From Paenibacillus stellifer (lineage in GTDB: Bacteria > Bacillota > Bacilli > Paenibacillales > Paenibacillaceae): DNA of 64,000 nt. The stretch covers positions 1,890,501 to 1,954,500 of the forward strand of contig NZ_CP009286.1 in assembly GCF_000758685.1 (NCBI RefSeq), read 5' to 3'. The translations under genes and the position numbers were made by a program. Within the stretch, counting starts at the first letter, position 1, and each line of letters opens with the position of its first letter. The notes beneath the pieces were generated by a model. The model was not told the origin of the DNA and made no database searches. It was given only the letters and a program-made list of their open reading frames with translations. Positions 1-9,666 of this stretch are shown here, piece after piece.

Positions 1-899
1 TTGAGATCAATCAGGGTGAAGTATCTCTTGCCAATATTAATCGGTATGCTGAAAAAGTTGCCGAGGCCGCGCCGGATTTCCTCATCGGCGCTGGAGGCGG
101 GCTCGTGCTTGATCTCGTGAAGGCGGTGGGCGACCGAACGGGCTTGCCGGTGGTGGCCATCCCGACCGTACCCGCGACCTGCGCGGCATGGTCTGCGCTG
201 AGCATTTTGCATGACGATGAAGGGAACTCAGCCGGTCCGCTATTTCTGAAAGTATCGCCCCGGCTTGTCGTCGCCGACAGTGATGTTCTGGCCGAAGCGC
301 CGAGACGTTACTTCGCTTCCGGCGTCGGCGATACGCTCGCGAAATGGTATGAGGTGGCCCTCAATTTGCAGGATGGACAGGGCAGCGCGGATATTCTGCT
401 GAGTCTGCATCCGGCCAAGCTGGCGCTTGAGGCGATCGAACGTTCGGGAATCGAAGCTTATTCGGACGCCGGAAGCGGCAGAGCCAGTGAGGCGTTCAAG
501 GAGGTGACGGACGCCATTATCGTCCTGACGGGCCTGGCGGGCACCGTGAGCGGAACAGGACGACGGGCGCTCGTGGCCCATGCGATTCATGACAGTCTGA
601 CCAATCTTCCCGATGCGCACGGCGCGCTGCATGGAGAGAAGGTGGGCTTCTGCCTGATTGTTCAGTCCATCCTCGAAGGCCGGGATGATGTCGGCAGTAT
701 CATCACCGTGCTCCGTAAGTATGAACTTCCTGTAACGCTGGCCGAACTCGGCCTAACCGGACAGACGGATGACAAAATCCGCCGGATAGCGGAAGGCACT
801 CTTATTATTCAGCCTGAGGGAGGCTTTGCGTTCCCGGCCGACAGCGCAAGTCTGGCCGAGGCCATCCGCGCGCCGACAGGGCGGGACGCGAAGCGTTGA
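1..899 (+). CDS. Iron-containing alcohol dehydrogenase family protein (glycerol dehydrogenase-like), 5' end missing
   Basis: The frame is open from base 3, so the start lies before the window; 298 residues are visible. Near the start is the glycine-rich nucleotide-binding loop (GAGGG, bases 90-104) followed by PTVPATCAAWSA, the order seen in GldA-type NAD-dependent polyol dehydrogenases. The three metal ligands expected in glycerol dehydrogenases can be placed: Asp in GVGDTLAK, His in HAIHD and His in LHGEKV. The protein is therefore probably an active cytoplasmic oxidoreductase acting on a glycerol-like substrate, but the substrate cannot be read from sequence. It is followed, 93 bases on, by an ABC binding lipoprotein on the same strand; whether they share a transcript is unclear. 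Confidence 0.8.
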   Translation, partial: EINQGEVSLANINRYAEKVAEAAPDFLIGAGGGLVLDLVKAVGDRTGLPVVAIPTVPATCAAWSALSILHDDEGNSAGPLFLKVSPRLVVADSDVLAEAPRRYFASGVGDTLAKWYEVALNLQDGQGSADILLSLHPAKLALEAIERSGIEAYSDAGSGRASEAFKEVTDAIIVLTGLAGTVSGTGRRALVAHAIHDSLTNLPDAHGALHGEKVGFCLIVQSILEGRDDVGSIITVLRKYELPVTLAELGLTGQTDDKIRRIAEGTLIIQPEGGFAFPADSASLAEAIRAPTGRDAKR

Positions 900-992
900 G
901 CCTGCCGGCACCTGCTGAACGGCTGCCATTCCCTTTTTATTACCCGTATTAAGTCCATATCCATATATTTAGAAAAGGTGGTTGTCTTGTTC

Positions 993-2093
993 ATGAGAAA
1001 AATAAGGTACACGCATTCTTTCTTGCTGTTGTTGATATTGTCCGCAGTGCTGGCGGTTTCCGGCTGCTCATCGAATTCATCCGGTTCCTCGGCCTCGTCG
1101 GAAGCACCCGCATCAACGGATTCTGCCGAACCCGCTGCGGCTCAAGCGTCTGCTCAGGCCTCTACCGAGCCATCCGTTGATCTCAGCGGCGTAACGCTGC
1201 GGGTAGGACAGGTCGGCTGGTCCGAATGGGAAGAGGGCTTCAAGGCAGCGGGCTTGCTTGATACGCCTTACAAACTGGAGTTCAGCTTCTTCCAGGGCGG
1301 CAACCTTGAACTGGAGGCGATCGCCGCCAACCAGCTGGACTTCGCTATTACGAGCGAAATTCCGCCCATTTTCGCCTCCCAGGCCGCGAACCAGGGGAAT
1401 TTCAAGATTGTCGGCGTACAGCGCTGGAATACGCTTTTGCAGGAGCTGGTCATCCCGAAGGATTCGCCGATCAAATCCGTAGCGGAGCTTAAGGGCAAGA
1501 AGGTGGCTTACGTTCAGAACACGACTTCCCAGTACTTTCTTGTCAAAATGCTGGAGGCTGCCGGTCTGACCTGGAAAGACATCGAGCCGGTCAAGCTGAC
1601 GACGGCCGAAGGGCTGACAGCATTGGTCGGCGGCAAGGTTGACGCTCTCGCCAGCTACAGCAATTCGATCACCGCCGCACATCAGAACGGAGCAACCACG
1701 CTGGCAAGCGCCAAAGATATTTTATCCGGCAACTTTCCGGTGGCCGTCAACAATAACGCGATCGATGATCCGGCCAAGCATGCGGCTGTGACTGATTTTC
1801 TGGAGCGGCTGACCAAGTATTATGAGTGGACCCGCGCCAACCGGGAGCAGTGGGCCGAAATTACGGCGGAGAAGACCAATCAGAAGAAGGAAGATGTTCT
1901 GGATACCTTGACCAAAGGGGATGAACAGCGTCCGCTTGCCCTGCAGGCGATCTCGGACGAGGCCATCGCATCGCAGCAGGATATCGCCGATACCTTCACG
2001 TCGCTTGGACAATTGCCCGGCAAGATCGATGTTTCGGCTGCCTGGAGCCATGCGTTTGACAAAGACATCGCCGGCATCCTGGAGAAGAAGTAA
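993..2093 (+). CDS. ABC transporter substrate-binding lipoprotein, aliphatic sulfonate/nitrate/taurine type (SsuA-like)
   Basis: 366 residues from ATG 993; TTG 987 or GTG 978 are possible earlier starts because the purine-rich site AAAAGGTGG lies at 973-981. The N-terminus has a basic stretch, a hydrophobic core and the lipobox VSGC, so the mature protein should be lipid-anchored outside the membrane, followed by a Ser/Ala/Glu-rich linker. The body (from LRVGQVGWSEW) has the NMT1/SsuA-type fold signature, including FFQGGNLELEAIAANQLDF and LKGKKVAYVQNTTSQYFL. It would capture a sulfonate- or nitrate-like solute for the importer encoded next, but that permease/ATPase pair is broken, so this protein is either orphaned or uses a transporter encoded elsewhere. 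Confidence 0.85.
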   Translation: MRKIRYTHSFLLLLILSAVLAVSGCSSNSSGSSASSEAPASTDSAEPAAAQASAQASTEPSVDLSGVTLRVGQVGWSEWEEGFKAAGLLDTPYKLEFSFFQGGNLELEAIAANQLDFAITSEIPPIFASQAANQGNFKIVGVQRWNTLLQELVIPKDSPIKSVAELKGKKVAYVQNTTSQYFLVKMLEAAGLTWKDIEPVKLTTAEGLTALVGGKVDALASYSNSITAAHQNGATTLASAKDILSGNFPVAVNNNAIDDPAKHAAVTDFLERLTKYYEWTRANREQWAEITAEKTNQKKEDVLDTLTKGDEQRPLALQAISDEAIASQQDIADTFTSLGQLPGKIDVSAAWSHAFDKDIAGILEKK

Positions 2094-2119
2094 CCGGGTT
2101 GAAGGAGAAGGAGGGGATC

Positions 2120-2407
2120 ATGAGCGACAGACAGAGAAAATCAGCCCTTCGATCGGTGGTGCCGTGGCTGCTGCCGGCGTTGATAATAGTGTTCTGGCAC
2201 ATTACCACAACGACGGGAATCATGGCAGGCAACATTTTGCCTCAGCCGCTTCAGGTGGCCCGCACCTTTGTTGATTTGCTGAAGGACGGCGAGCTGGCGC
2301 GAAACGTTGGCATCAGTGCTCAAAGAGCGGTAACCGGCTTTCTGATTGGCGGGTTCATCGATTTCGCGCTCGGGCTGTTTAACGGCGGCTCGATATGCAG
2401 AAGCTGA
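2120..2407 (+). pseudogene. Truncated ABC permease (SsuC-like), N-terminal part only
   Basis: Starts at ATG 2120 behind an AAGGAGG site. It encodes about 95 residues: a polar N-terminus, one clear membrane segment (PWLLPALIIVFWHI), the conserved permease stretch ILPQPLQVARTFVDLL, QRAVTGFLIGG and FALGLFNG, then stops. SsuC permeases are normally about 250-270 residues with six membrane helices, so some 160 residues including the EAA loop are missing. Homology to permeases ends near base 2385, directly where homology to the SsuB ATPase begins in another frame. It is the front half of an internal deletion and cannot form a working permease. Confidence 0.85.
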
Positions 2408-2661
2408 TCGAACGATTATGGGAGGAGCAGCGGTTCACCGTGCTGCTGGTCACGCATGATGTCAGTGAAGCCGTCGCTTTGGCCAACCGCGTGCTGCTGA
2501 TTGAAGACGGCCGGATTACGCTGGACGAACGGATTCAGCTTGCCCGTCCGCGCATTAGGGATGCCGGATTCGCCCATTACGAGAATCTGATCCTCAAACG
2601 TGTGATGGGCACCCTGGATGATGAGCATACGAGCGTCAAACCTGTTCAATATTCCATTTAA
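2386..2661 (+). pseudogene. C-terminal fragment of ABC ATPase (SsuB-like)
   Basis: In the frame of ATG 2395 the sequence reads [14 protein letters not shown], then [20 protein letters not shown] (switch histidine H-loop), and continues to a normal C-terminus ending at 2661. Full SsuB proteins have about 250 residues; Walker A, the Q-loop, the LSGGQ signature and Walker B are all absent here. The codons CGG CTC GAT just before ATG 2395 encode RLD, which is what precedes MQ in SsuB family members, so the fragment begins inside the family alignment rather than at a real start. With the permease fragment it marks a deletion of roughly 1 kb. Confidence 0.85.
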
Positions 2662-2673
2662 AGGAGAAGGATT

Positions 2674-3864
2674 GTGACCATAACGAAGCAGGAATACGAT
2701 TTTAACCGGAACGTTATCGTGCAGCCCGTTGGGCGGGGCGCAGCAGGCAGACAAGACAGTGTCAATCTGTCATACGGCTTCCCGGCGACGGAGCTTCTGC
2801 CTGTTGAAGCACTGAACCAGGCAGCGCTCGAATCGCTGGTACGCGACCGGGCGCAAGCGCTGCACTATACCGGAGGACAAGGGCTGGACATCATCAGGAA
2901 TTGGCAGCTCAGACGTCTGCGGAAATTCGGTATTCAAGCGAATGATGAGCACTATTTGGCCGTATATGGGGCGAATCAGGGCATCGAACTGACGGCCCGC
3001 GTATTGATCAATCCCGGCGATACGGTGTGGACTGAGGCGGCGACCTATTTTAACGCGATTAACATGTTCTGTTACGCGGGTGCCGAGATCGTCGGCCTGC
3101 CGATGGATGTGAACGGAGTTGACGTGGATAAGGTGGAGGATGAGCTAAAGAGGGCCGCCGCCGGCGAGGGCGCGCTGCCCAAATTCATCTATGTCATGCC
3201 GAATTTCCAGAATCCGACCGGAACGACGCTGCCGCGCGCGCGCCGCGAACGGCTCGCCAAGCTGGCCCGGATTTACAATTTCTACATCCTGGAGGACGAT
3301 GCTTACGGCGAGCTTCGCTTTGAGGGTGAGGATTTGCCTGCTATTGCCTCATACGCGCCTGACCGGACGATATATCTCGGCACCTTCTCCAAGACATTGG
3401 GTCCGGGTTTGCGCTTCGGCTGCGTCATTGCTCCCCGGGAGGTTGCTGACCGCATGCGCTGCCTGACGCTGAACAGCGCTACAAGTCCGTTCACTCAGGA
3501 AATTCTGGGCCATCTGCTGCAGAACTATGATTATGACGCCCAGATCACCCGGCTTACAGCTTGTTACGAAGCTCGTCGCGATGCGCTGGCGGAGGCGCTT
3601 GGCTCAACCTTCGGAGACGAAGTGCGTTTTCAGCTGCCGGAAGGCGGCTTCTTCCTCTGGCTGGCGTTTCAAGAAGAGACGGATACTCTCCGGCTTGCCG
3701 AACTTGCCGCGGAGAGAGGGGTTCAGACCGTCCCGGGCCGCGGCTTCTTTGCGGCGGATGGCAGCTATCCTTTTATCCGGCTGTGCTTCAGTTATTGCGG
3801 GGAGCGAGAGATCGAGGAAGGCGTGAGGAGGCTGGCGGCGGCTTATTTCGATAGCCGGAGATAA
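2674..3864 (+). CDS. PLP-dependent aminotransferase, class I/II (2-aminoadipate/MocR-type fold)
   Basis: 396 residues from GTG 2674, 5 bases or so behind AAGGAGAAGG. Fold-type I aminotransferase: PNFQNPTG (substrate/cofactor-binding motif), LEDDAYGELRF with the Asp that pairs with the pyridine nitrogen, and the Schiff-base lysine in GTFSKTLGPGLRFG (Lys240). The order PNFQNPTG ... DAYGELRF ... TFSKTLGPGLR is that of the YdcR/LysN/2-aminoadipate aminotransferase branch; there is no N-terminal winged helix, so it is an enzyme rather than a MocR regulator. It sits 12 bases behind the ABC ATPase remnant, so the former operon may have linked import of a compound to its transamination. Substrate unknown. 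Confidence 0.85.
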   Translation: MTITKQEYDFNRNVIVQPVGRGAAGRQDSVNLSYGFPATELLPVEALNQAALESLVRDRAQALHYTGGQGLDIIRNWQLRRLRKFGIQANDEHYLAVYGANQGIELTARVLINPGDTVWTEAATYFNAINMFCYAGAEIVGLPMDVNGVDVDKVEDELKRAAAGEGALPKFIYVMPNFQNPTGTTLPRARRERLAKLARIYNFYILEDDAYGELRFEGEDLPAIASYAPDRTIYLGTFSKTLGPGLRFGCVIAPREVADRMRCLTLNSATSPFTQEILGHLLQNYDYDAQITRLTACYEARRDALAEALGSTFGDEVRFQLPEGGFFLWLAFQEETDTLRLAELAAERGVQTVPGRGFFAADGSYPFIRLCFSYCGEREIEEGVRRLAAAYFDSRR

Positions 3865-3987
3865 CTTTTCTTCCGAAGAGATTCCTTGATGTTGTGGAGC
3901 GGCGCAAGTATAATTTAGACGTTGCCGCTCCCTTTTGGCTGCTGCCGCAACATTTTTAAGGTATCCGGAAGTAAAAGAGGTGTGCAA

Positions 3988-4863
3988 GTGGGCAGCATAA
4001 GTGTGGCTAAAGTGCTCAACAACAATGTCATAATCGCCGATCATCCTCAGTACGACGAAGTTGTCGTTATCGGCAAGGGTATCGGATTCAACCGCAAAGT
4101 CCGGGACAAGATTGATTTGTCTGCGGTCGAGAAGATGTTCATTCTCCGCAACCAGCAGGAGCAGGAGCAGTACAAACAGTTGATTCCCCAGGTCGACGAG
4201 AAGCTGATCGAGACCATTCATGAGATCGTGCTGTACATTATGCAGAATAGCCGCAAGCCGTTGAATGAGCACATTCATATTGCTCTGACGGATCATATTG
4301 CATTTGCGATCCGGCGCTATGAACAGAATGTTCCCTTTCATAATCCCTTTCTGTACGAAACGAGGGAGATTTATCCGGATGAGTATGCGATGGCGGAATA
4401 TTCCGTGCACCGGATCAACGAGAAGATGGGAGTTGATCTCCCGCTTGATGAGATCGGTTTCGTGGCCCTTCATATCCACAGCGCGCTGAGCAACCGGCAC
4501 ATATCGGAAGTCCAGAAGCATTCCATGCTGATCAGCGATATGGTTAATCTGGTGGAGAACAACCTGAATTACCGCATTCCCCGGGACTCGCTCGATTACT
4601 CCAGGCTCGTTACTCATCTTCGGTTCGTGCTGGAGAGATTGCGTAGAGGCGAAACTGTGCAGGAGACTTCGTCGCTCGACGGGTTGATGAAAAGGGAGTA
4701 CCCTGAAATGTATTCGCTTGCTTGGAAGCTGACCAAGGTTATCGAGCAGCGTATGCACCTGTCTGTCTATTCCGCCGAAGTAGGTTATCTGACCGTACAT
4801 CTTCAGCGTCTCGCCCAGAAAAAAGACGATGAAGCGGATATGAACAACCGGACCGGAAGCTGA
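3988..4863 (+). CDS. glcT: PtsGHI operon antiterminator GlcT (BglG family)
   Basis: 291 residues from GTG 3988 (AGAGG 7 bases upstream); an earlier in-frame TTG at 3922 is unlikely because the family begins at the RNA-binding domain. Residues 1-60 are the CAT RNA-binding domain (SVAKVLNNNVIIADH, GKGIGF), followed by two PRD domains with the phospho-acceptor histidines in NEHIHIALTDH and in FVALHIHSAL. In the family, GlcT binds the RAT element in the ptsG leader when glucose is available, and is switched off by phosphorylation from the glucose permease. The RAT element and ptsG lie directly downstream, which fixes the assignment. Confidence 0.95.
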   Translation: MGSISVAKVLNNNVIIADHPQYDEVVVIGKGIGFNRKVRDKIDLSAVEKMFILRNQQEQEQYKQLIPQVDEKLIETIHEIVLYIMQNSRKPLNEHIHIALTDHIAFAIRRYEQNVPFHNPFLYETREIYPDEYAMAEYSVHRINEKMGVDLPLDEIGFVALHIHSALSNRHISEVQKHSMLISDMVNLVENNLNYRIPRDSLDYSRLVTHLRFVLERLRRGETVQETSSLDGLMKREYPEMYSLAWKLTKVIEQRMHLSVYSAEVGYLTVHLQRLAQKKDDEADMNNRTGS

Positions 4864-4900
4864 CGATCTATGTGAGTTTTGTCAATATTTAGACTACATC

Positions 4901-4929
4901 TTGCAAGTCGAAATAATCGGTGCTACAAT
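4901..4929 (+). promoter_or_regulatory. ptsG promoter (sigma-A type)
   Basis: TTGCAA at 4901-4906 and TACAAT at 4924-4929 with an exact 17-base spacer. It lies after the glcT stop and before the antitermination leader. Confidence 0.75.
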
Positions 4930-4961
4930 TACCACTGTTAATACCAGCAAAACAGAATACC

Positions 4962-5084
4962 TACGTGTTACTGATTCGATCAGGCATGAGTGATTTACAG
5001 TATTTTGGTTGTTTTTCCCCAACTCGGGGTAATCTAACTCTAGGGTTAGGACAACTGATTACTGTGACTACTCATGCCTTTTTT
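4962..5084 (+). promoter_or_regulatory. GlcT-responsive RAT element overlapping a leader terminator of ptsG
   Basis: The stretch 4962-4991 (containing GTTACTGATTCGATCAGGCA) is close to the ribonucleic antiterminator remembered from the ptsG leader of Bacillus subtilis. Its 3' part GGCATGAGT (4983-4991) is exactly complementary to ACTCATGCC (5070-5078), which is followed by six T residues (5079-5084): an intrinsic terminator. The two folds share GGCATGAGT and so exclude each other. The terminator loop is unusually long (about 78 bases) and contains two further small hairpins (CCCC/GGGG near 5018-5030 and CTAAC/GTTAG near 5033-5049). Binding of unphosphorylated GlcT would let transcription reach ptsG. 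Confidence 0.88.
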
Positions 5085-5143
5085 GCTATCTGTTTTGCTT
5101 GTACCATACACGACTTTAAATTAGGATAAGGAAGTGAACTTGA

Positions 5144-7213
5144 ATGTTCAAAAAGCTTTTCGGCGTTTTACAGCGTGTCGGTAAAGCACTGATGCTTCCA
5201 GTCGCCATTCTTCCGGCAGCCGGCTTGCTGCTCGGAATTGGCAACATGCTCGTGAATCCAGACTTCCTGCAGTACGTTCCCGCTCTGGAGAACCACACGG
5301 TTCAGGCTATTGCCAATGTGCTCATGAACTCAGGTCAAATCGTATTCAGCAACCTGTCTCTGCTCTTCGCGGTAGGGGTTGCGATCGGTCTGGCCGGCGG
5401 TGAAGGCGTTGCAGGCCTCGCGGCCATTATCGGCTTCCTTGTCATGAACGTGACGATGGGAACCGCGCTCGGCATCAACAGCTATGTGCTGAGCAAAGGT
5501 GACTTCGCCTATGCCAGCGTGCTAGGGATTCCAACCTTGCAGACCGGCGTATTCGGCGGTATTCTAGTCGGTATTCTGGCCTCGGCCATGTACAAGCGAT
5601 TCTTCAAGATCGAGCTTCCGTCTTATCTCGGATTCTTCGCAGGCAAGCGTTTCGTTCCGATCATGACAGCCGTTACGTCGCTGATTCTCGGTCTGGCGCT
5701 GACCATTATCTGGCCTCCGATCCAGCATGGTCTTAACTATCTGTCGCAGAACATGATCGATACGAACCGGACGCTCGCGGCATTTATATTCGGATTGATC
5801 GAACGCTCGCTCATTCCGTTCGGCCTGCATCATATCTTCTACTCGCCATTCTGGTACGAGTTCGGAAGCTATGTCAACAAGGCGGGACAGCTGGTCCGCG
5901 GCGACCAGAGCATATTCATGGCCCAGCTCCGCGACGGCGTTCCGTTCACGGCGGGTACCTTTACAACCGGTAAATATCCGTTCATGATGTTCGGCCTTCC
6001 GGCCGCAGCTCTGGCGATCTACCATGAAGCCAGACCGGAGAACAAGAAGGTTGTCGGCTCCCTGATGGTATCCGCGGCCTTGACTTCATTCCTGACAGGG
6101 ATTACCGAACCGCTCGAGTTCTCGTTCCTGTTCGTGGCTCCGCTGCTGTTCGCGGTTCACGCCGTATTCGCGGGATTGTCCTTCATGACGATGCATATTC
6201 TCGGCGTCAAGATCGGCATGACCTTCTCCGGCGGCTTCATCGACTACGTGCTGTTCGGCATTATTCCGAACCGCACAGCCTGGTGGCTCGTCATTCCGGT
6301 CGGTCTGATCCTTGCGGTCATCTACTACTTCGGGTTCCGCTTCGTCATCCGCAAGTTCAACCTGAAGACTCCGGGCCGCGAAGATGTGGCAGACGATGAT
6401 GCGGACGGAACCGAGAGTTCGGCAGCAGCAGTATCGACTGCCGGAGACGATCTGCCGCGCAACATCTTGTCCGCTCTGGGCGGACAGCCGAACATTGTTC
6501 ATCTGGACGCCTGCATTACCCGGCTTCGTGTTGAGGTCAAGGATAAGGCTAACGTCGACAAGAACCGTCTGAAGAAACTGGGCGCTTCCGGCGTGCTGGA
6601 GGTGGGTAATAACGTACAGGCGATTTTCGGCACCCGTTCCGATACGATCAAGTCGCAGATTCAGGACGTCATGGCCGGCAGAACGCCGGCGGCTCCGATT
6701 GCGGCTGCTCCTCAGCCCGAGGCCGAGAAGCAGGCGGGCGAAGAAGGCCAGGCGATCATTCCTGAGGATATCGTATCGCCGGTCAACGGCGAACTGCTGG
6801 ATATCACGCAGGTCCCGGATGCCGTGTTCTCGCAGAAGATGACAGGCGACGGCTTTGCGTTCCTGTCCAGAGACGGTAAAATCGCTTCCCCGGTATACGG
6901 TAAAGTCTTCAACGTATTCCCGAGCAAGCATGCGGTCGGCATCATGTCCGACGGCGGCAAGGAAGTGCTCGTCCATATCGGCGTCAATACCGTCAAGCTG
7001 AAAGGTCAAGGCTTCACGGTGCTCGTAGAAGAGGGCGATCTGGTGGCTGCCGGACAGCCGATCATGGAAGTGGATCTCGAGTATGTCAAGGCCCATGCGC
7101 CTTCGATCATCTCTCCGGTTATTTTCTCCAACCTGCCTGAAGGCTCTTCGGTAACGCTGAAGAAGCCGGGCAAGACAACCATTGGAGACAAAGACATCAT
7201 CACGATTCAGTAA
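5144..7213 (+). CDS. ptsG: Glucose-specific PTS permease, EIICBA (PtsG)
   Basis: 689 residues. Residues 1-400 are the EIIC membrane channel with about ten hydrophobic segments and the sugar-site motif [13 protein letters not shown] charged linker leads to EIIB (about 440-510) with the phospho-cysteine Cys457 in [11 protein letters not shown], then an Ala/Pro/Glu linker and EIIA (about 545-689) with His596 and His611 ([14 protein letters not shown]), the 15-residue spacing typical of EIIA-Glc. It takes up and phosphorylates glucose using phosphate relayed from PtsI and HPr, encoded immediately downstream. The RAT/GlcT control supports glucose rather than N-acetylglucosamine as substrate. Confidence 0.93.
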   Translation: MFKKLFGVLQRVGKALMLPVAILPAAGLLLGIGNMLVNPDFLQYVPALENHTVQAIANVLMNSGQIVFSNLSLLFAVGVAIGLAGGEGVAGLAAIIGFLVMNVTMGTALGINSYVLSKGDFAYASVLGIPTLQTGVFGGILVGILASAMYKRFFKIELPSYLGFFAGKRFVPIMTAVTSLILGLALTIIWPPIQHGLNYLSQNMIDTNRTLAAFIFGLIERSLIPFGLHHIFYSPFWYEFGSYVNKAGQLVRGDQSIFMAQLRDGVPFTAGTFTTGKYPFMMFGLPAAALAIYHEARPENKKVVGSLMVSAALTSFLTGITEPLEFSFLFVAPLLFAVHAVFAGLSFMTMHILGVKIGMTFSGGFIDYVLFGIIPNRTAWWLVIPVGLILAVIYYFGFRFVIRKFNLKTPGREDVADDDADGTESSAAAVSTAGDDLPRNILSALGGQPNIVHLDACITRLRVEVKDKANVDKNRLKKLGASGVLEVGNNVQAIFGTRSDTIKSQIQDVMAGRTPAAPIAAAPQPEAEKQAGEEGQAIIPEDIVSPVNGELLDITQVPDAVFSQKMTGDGFAFLSRDGKIASPVYGKVFNVFPSKHAVGIMSDGGKEVLVHIGVNTVKLKGQGFTVLVEEGDLVAAGQPIMEVDLEYVKAHAPSIISPVIFSNLPEGSSVTLKKPGKTTIGDKDIITIQ

Positions 7214-7223
7214 AAGTGAAAAC

Positions 7224-7270
7224 CAGCGGCGCTTCCTTTATAATGGGGAAGCGCAAGCTGTTTTCCTTTT
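7224..7270 (+). terminator. Hairpin between ptsG and ptsH (partial terminator)
   Basis: GCGCTTCC (7229-7236) pairs with GGAAGCGC (7247-7254), extended by CAGC/GCTG, followed by TTTTCCTTTT. It probably lets ptsG and ptsHI be expressed at different levels. The loop also contains TATAAT (7239-7244), so a promoter for ptsHI could overlap. Confidence 0.6.
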
Positions 7271-7302
7271 CTAGCAAACTACAGAAAGCGAGTGGGATTA
7301 TT

Positions 7303-7578
7303 ATGCAAAAAACATTCAGAATTACGGACGAAGACGGTATTCACGCACGCCCTGCAACTGCCCTGGTTAATACAGCTACCAAATTCAAGGGAACTGAAGC
7401 TTTTGCGGAAGCCAAAGGCAAAAAGGTTACTTTAAAGTCCATTCTTGGTGTTCTTTCTTTGGGTCTTGAAGCCGGAGAAAGCCTGACATTGATCACGGAG
7501 GGCGCCGAAGAAGCCGAAGCGCTCAGCGCACTTGAGGAAGTTTTGGTTAAAGAAGGGCTGGGAGAGTTGAATGAGTAA
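7303..7578 (+). CDS. ptsH: Phosphocarrier protein HPr
   Basis: 91 residues from ATG 7303; the longer frame from 7216 would add a non-conserved tail. His14 in GIHARPAT is the site phosphorylated by enzyme I, and Ser46 in LKSILGV is the regulatory site phosphorylated by HPr kinase in Bacillota, so this HPr should also act as CcpA corepressor. It is slightly longer at the C-terminus than classic 88-residue HPr. The stop codon overlaps the ptsI start by 8 bases, indicating translational coupling. Confidence 0.96.
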   Translation: MQKTFRITDEDGIHARPATALVNTATKFKGTEAFAEAKGKKVTLKSILGVLSLGLEAGESLTLITEGAEEAEALSALEEVLVKEGLGELNE

Positions 7579-9283
7579 AATTTCAGGAATCGCGGCTTCG
7601 GCAGGGATTGCAGTGGCGCGCGCCTTTATCCTGGAACATCCCGATTATACGATCTCCAAGAATACGGTAGCGGATGTTCAGGCTGAAGTTGCCAAACTGG
7701 ACGATGCGCTGGATAAATCCAGAGCGGAGCTGCAGCGTATCAAGGAGCGCACCTTGGCTGAGCTTGGCGAGAAGAAGGCGGAGATTTTCGAATCCCACCT
7801 GCTTATTCTGGACGATCCGGAACTGATCAACCCGGTCAAGGACAAAATCCGGGAAGAAGTCGTTAACGCGGATTATGCCATGAACGAGGTGTCCGCCCAG
7901 TTCGTATCCATGTTCGAAAATATGAAGAGCGCGTATCTTCAGGAACGCGCTGCCGATATGCGCGACGTGACGAAGCGCGTGCTGAATCATCTGCTGGGCA
8001 TTCACTATGTGAGCCCTGCCGAGATCAGCGAGGAGGTCGTCGTTATCGCCGAGGACCTTACGCCTTCGGATACGGCGCAGTTGAACCGCCGTTATGTCAA
8101 AGGCTTCACGACCAACATCGGGGGCCGCACTTCGCATTCCGCCATCATGGCCCGTTCGCTGGAAATTCCGGCTGTCGTCGGAACGAAGAACGTGCTGTCC
8201 CAGGTGAAGGCGGGCGATCTGGTCATCGTCGACGGACTGAGCGGCGATGTGCTGATTAACCCGAGCGAAGCCGAGGTTGTTGAATATACAGCGAAGCAGG
8301 AAGCGTACAATCTGCAGATTGCAGAATGGAAGAAGCTTCGCGATGAGCCGTCGGTTTCGGCCGATGGCAAGCATGTGGAGCTTGCGGCGAATATCGGCAC
8401 ACCCAATGATGTGACAGGTGTGGTTGAGAACGGCGGCGAAGGTGTAGGCCTGTACCGCACCGAGTTCCTGTACATGGGACGCGACAAGCTGCCGTCTGAA
8501 GATGTACAGTTCAACGCTTATAAGACCGTTCTGGAGAACATGAACGGCAAGCCGGTTGTTGTCCGCACACTGGACATCGGCGGCGACAAGGAACTGCCGT
8601 ATCTGGATCTTCCGAAGGAAATGAACCCGTTCCTCGGATTCCGTGCCGTTCGCCTCTGTCTCGACCGCCAGGATATCTTCCGCACACAGCTGCGCGCTCT
8701 GCTAAGAGCGAGCGTGTACGGAAATCTCCGCATCATGTTCCCGATGATCGCAACGCTGACGGAATTCCGCGCTGCCCGCGATCTGCTGCTTGAAGAGAAG
8801 GCCAAGCTTCAGGCGGAAGGACAGGAAGTGTCGGACAGCATCCAGCTCGGCATCATGGTCGAAATTCCGTCCACGGCCGTTCTGGCGGACCAGTTCGCCA
8901 AGGAAGTCGACTTCTTCAGCATCGGTACTAACGATCTTATCCAATATACAATGGCAGCCGACCGCATGAACGAGCGGGTGTCCTATCTGTATCAGCCTTA
9001 CAATCCGGCCATTCTGCGCCTGATCAAGAATGTCATCGACGCGGCCCACGCCCAGGGCAAGTGGACGGGAATGTGCGGCGAGATGGCCGGCGACTCCACC
9101 GCCATTCCGCTGCTGCTGGGTCTCGGACTTGACGAGTTCAGCATGAGCGCGACCTCCATTCTTCCGGCACGGAGCCAGATTTCGAAGCTGTCCGCCGAGG
9201 ACATGAAGACGCTGGCATCCAAGGCTCTGGAGATGGGTACGGCGGAAGAGGTTGTCGCTCTGGTTCGCTCGATCGGCAACTGA
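7571..9283 (+). CDS. ptsI: PTS enzyme I, phosphoenolpyruvate-protein phosphotransferase
   Basis: 570 residues, the usual length. The N-terminal HPr-binding/phosphohistidine half carries His189 in [13 protein letters not shown]; the C-terminal PEP-binding barrel shows [42 protein letters not shown] and the catalytic Cys in [10 protein letters not shown]. It takes phosphate from PEP and passes it to HPr. It overlaps ptsH and is followed by a strong terminator, closing the pts locus. Confidence 0.97.
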   Translation: MSKISGIAASAGIAVARAFILEHPDYTISKNTVADVQAEVAKLDDALDKSRAELQRIKERTLAELGEKKAEIFESHLLILDDPELINPVKDKIREEVVNADYAMNEVSAQFVSMFENMKSAYLQERAADMRDVTKRVLNHLLGIHYVSPAEISEEVVVIAEDLTPSDTAQLNRRYVKGFTTNIGGRTSHSAIMARSLEIPAVVGTKNVLSQVKAGDLVIVDGLSGDVLINPSEAEVVEYTAKQEAYNLQIAEWKKLRDEPSVSADGKHVELAANIGTPNDVTGVVENGGEGVGLYRTEFLYMGRDKLPSEDVQFNAYKTVLENMNGKPVVVRTLDIGGDKELPYLDLPKEMNPFLGFRAVRLCLDRQDIFRTQLRALLRASVYGNLRIMFPMIATLTEFRAARDLLLEEKAKLQAEGQEVSDSIQLGIMVEIPSTAVLADQFAKEVDFFSIGTNDLIQYTMAADRMNERVSYLYQPYNPAILRLIKNVIDAAHAQGKWTGMCGEMAGDSTAIPLLLGLGLDEFSMSATSILPARSQISKLSAEDMKTLASKALEMGTAEEVVALVRSIGN

Positions 9284-9346
9284 TTCCCGGTCTGGCGAGG
9301 TTGTAATCCTTTTTTGCAATCTATCACTTTTCCGCTATACTTATGA

Positions 9347-9377
9347 GGCTGGTCCCACCTTGGGCCAGCCTTTTTTT
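9347..9377 (+). terminator. Terminator of ptsHI
   Basis: GGCTGG (9347-9352) and CCAGCC (9365-9370) with a nested CCC/GGG, followed by seven T residues. Confidence 0.85.
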
Positions 9378-9666
9378 CATATATGATGATCAGCTTCGCA
9401 CTTCTTCCACACTAAGTTCACATAATAGACATATATGAAGGGTATAAATATTGGTTTTGAGATGTTTTTGCACATATACGCAGGTTATAATTTTAAAATT
9501 AAAGGGAATTGCGGTAGGGTATTTAGGAAGCCCTATTGTAATCCGATATATCAAGTAGAACGACCAGGATTGACCCAAACCTGTGAGCGAGAGCTTGCAT
9601 ATCCTGTATTGACACAGGCTTTTCTCTCGGTGCATCACGTATAGGTCACAGGACAATTGGGCATAT
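9378..9666. other. AT-rich intergenic region upstream of the pullulanase gene
   Basis: No convincing gene. Short frames here have no recognisable protein and no good ribosome site. A small hairpin (CCTGT 9603-9607 with ACAGG 9614-9618) followed by CTTTTCTCTC may be a leader attenuator. I could not settle on a promoter. Confidence 0.4.

Noticed and set aside
9435..9644. Short frame upstream of the pullulanase gene
   Set aside because: No ribosome site, unusual residue composition for this genome, and it lies in an AT-rich control region.
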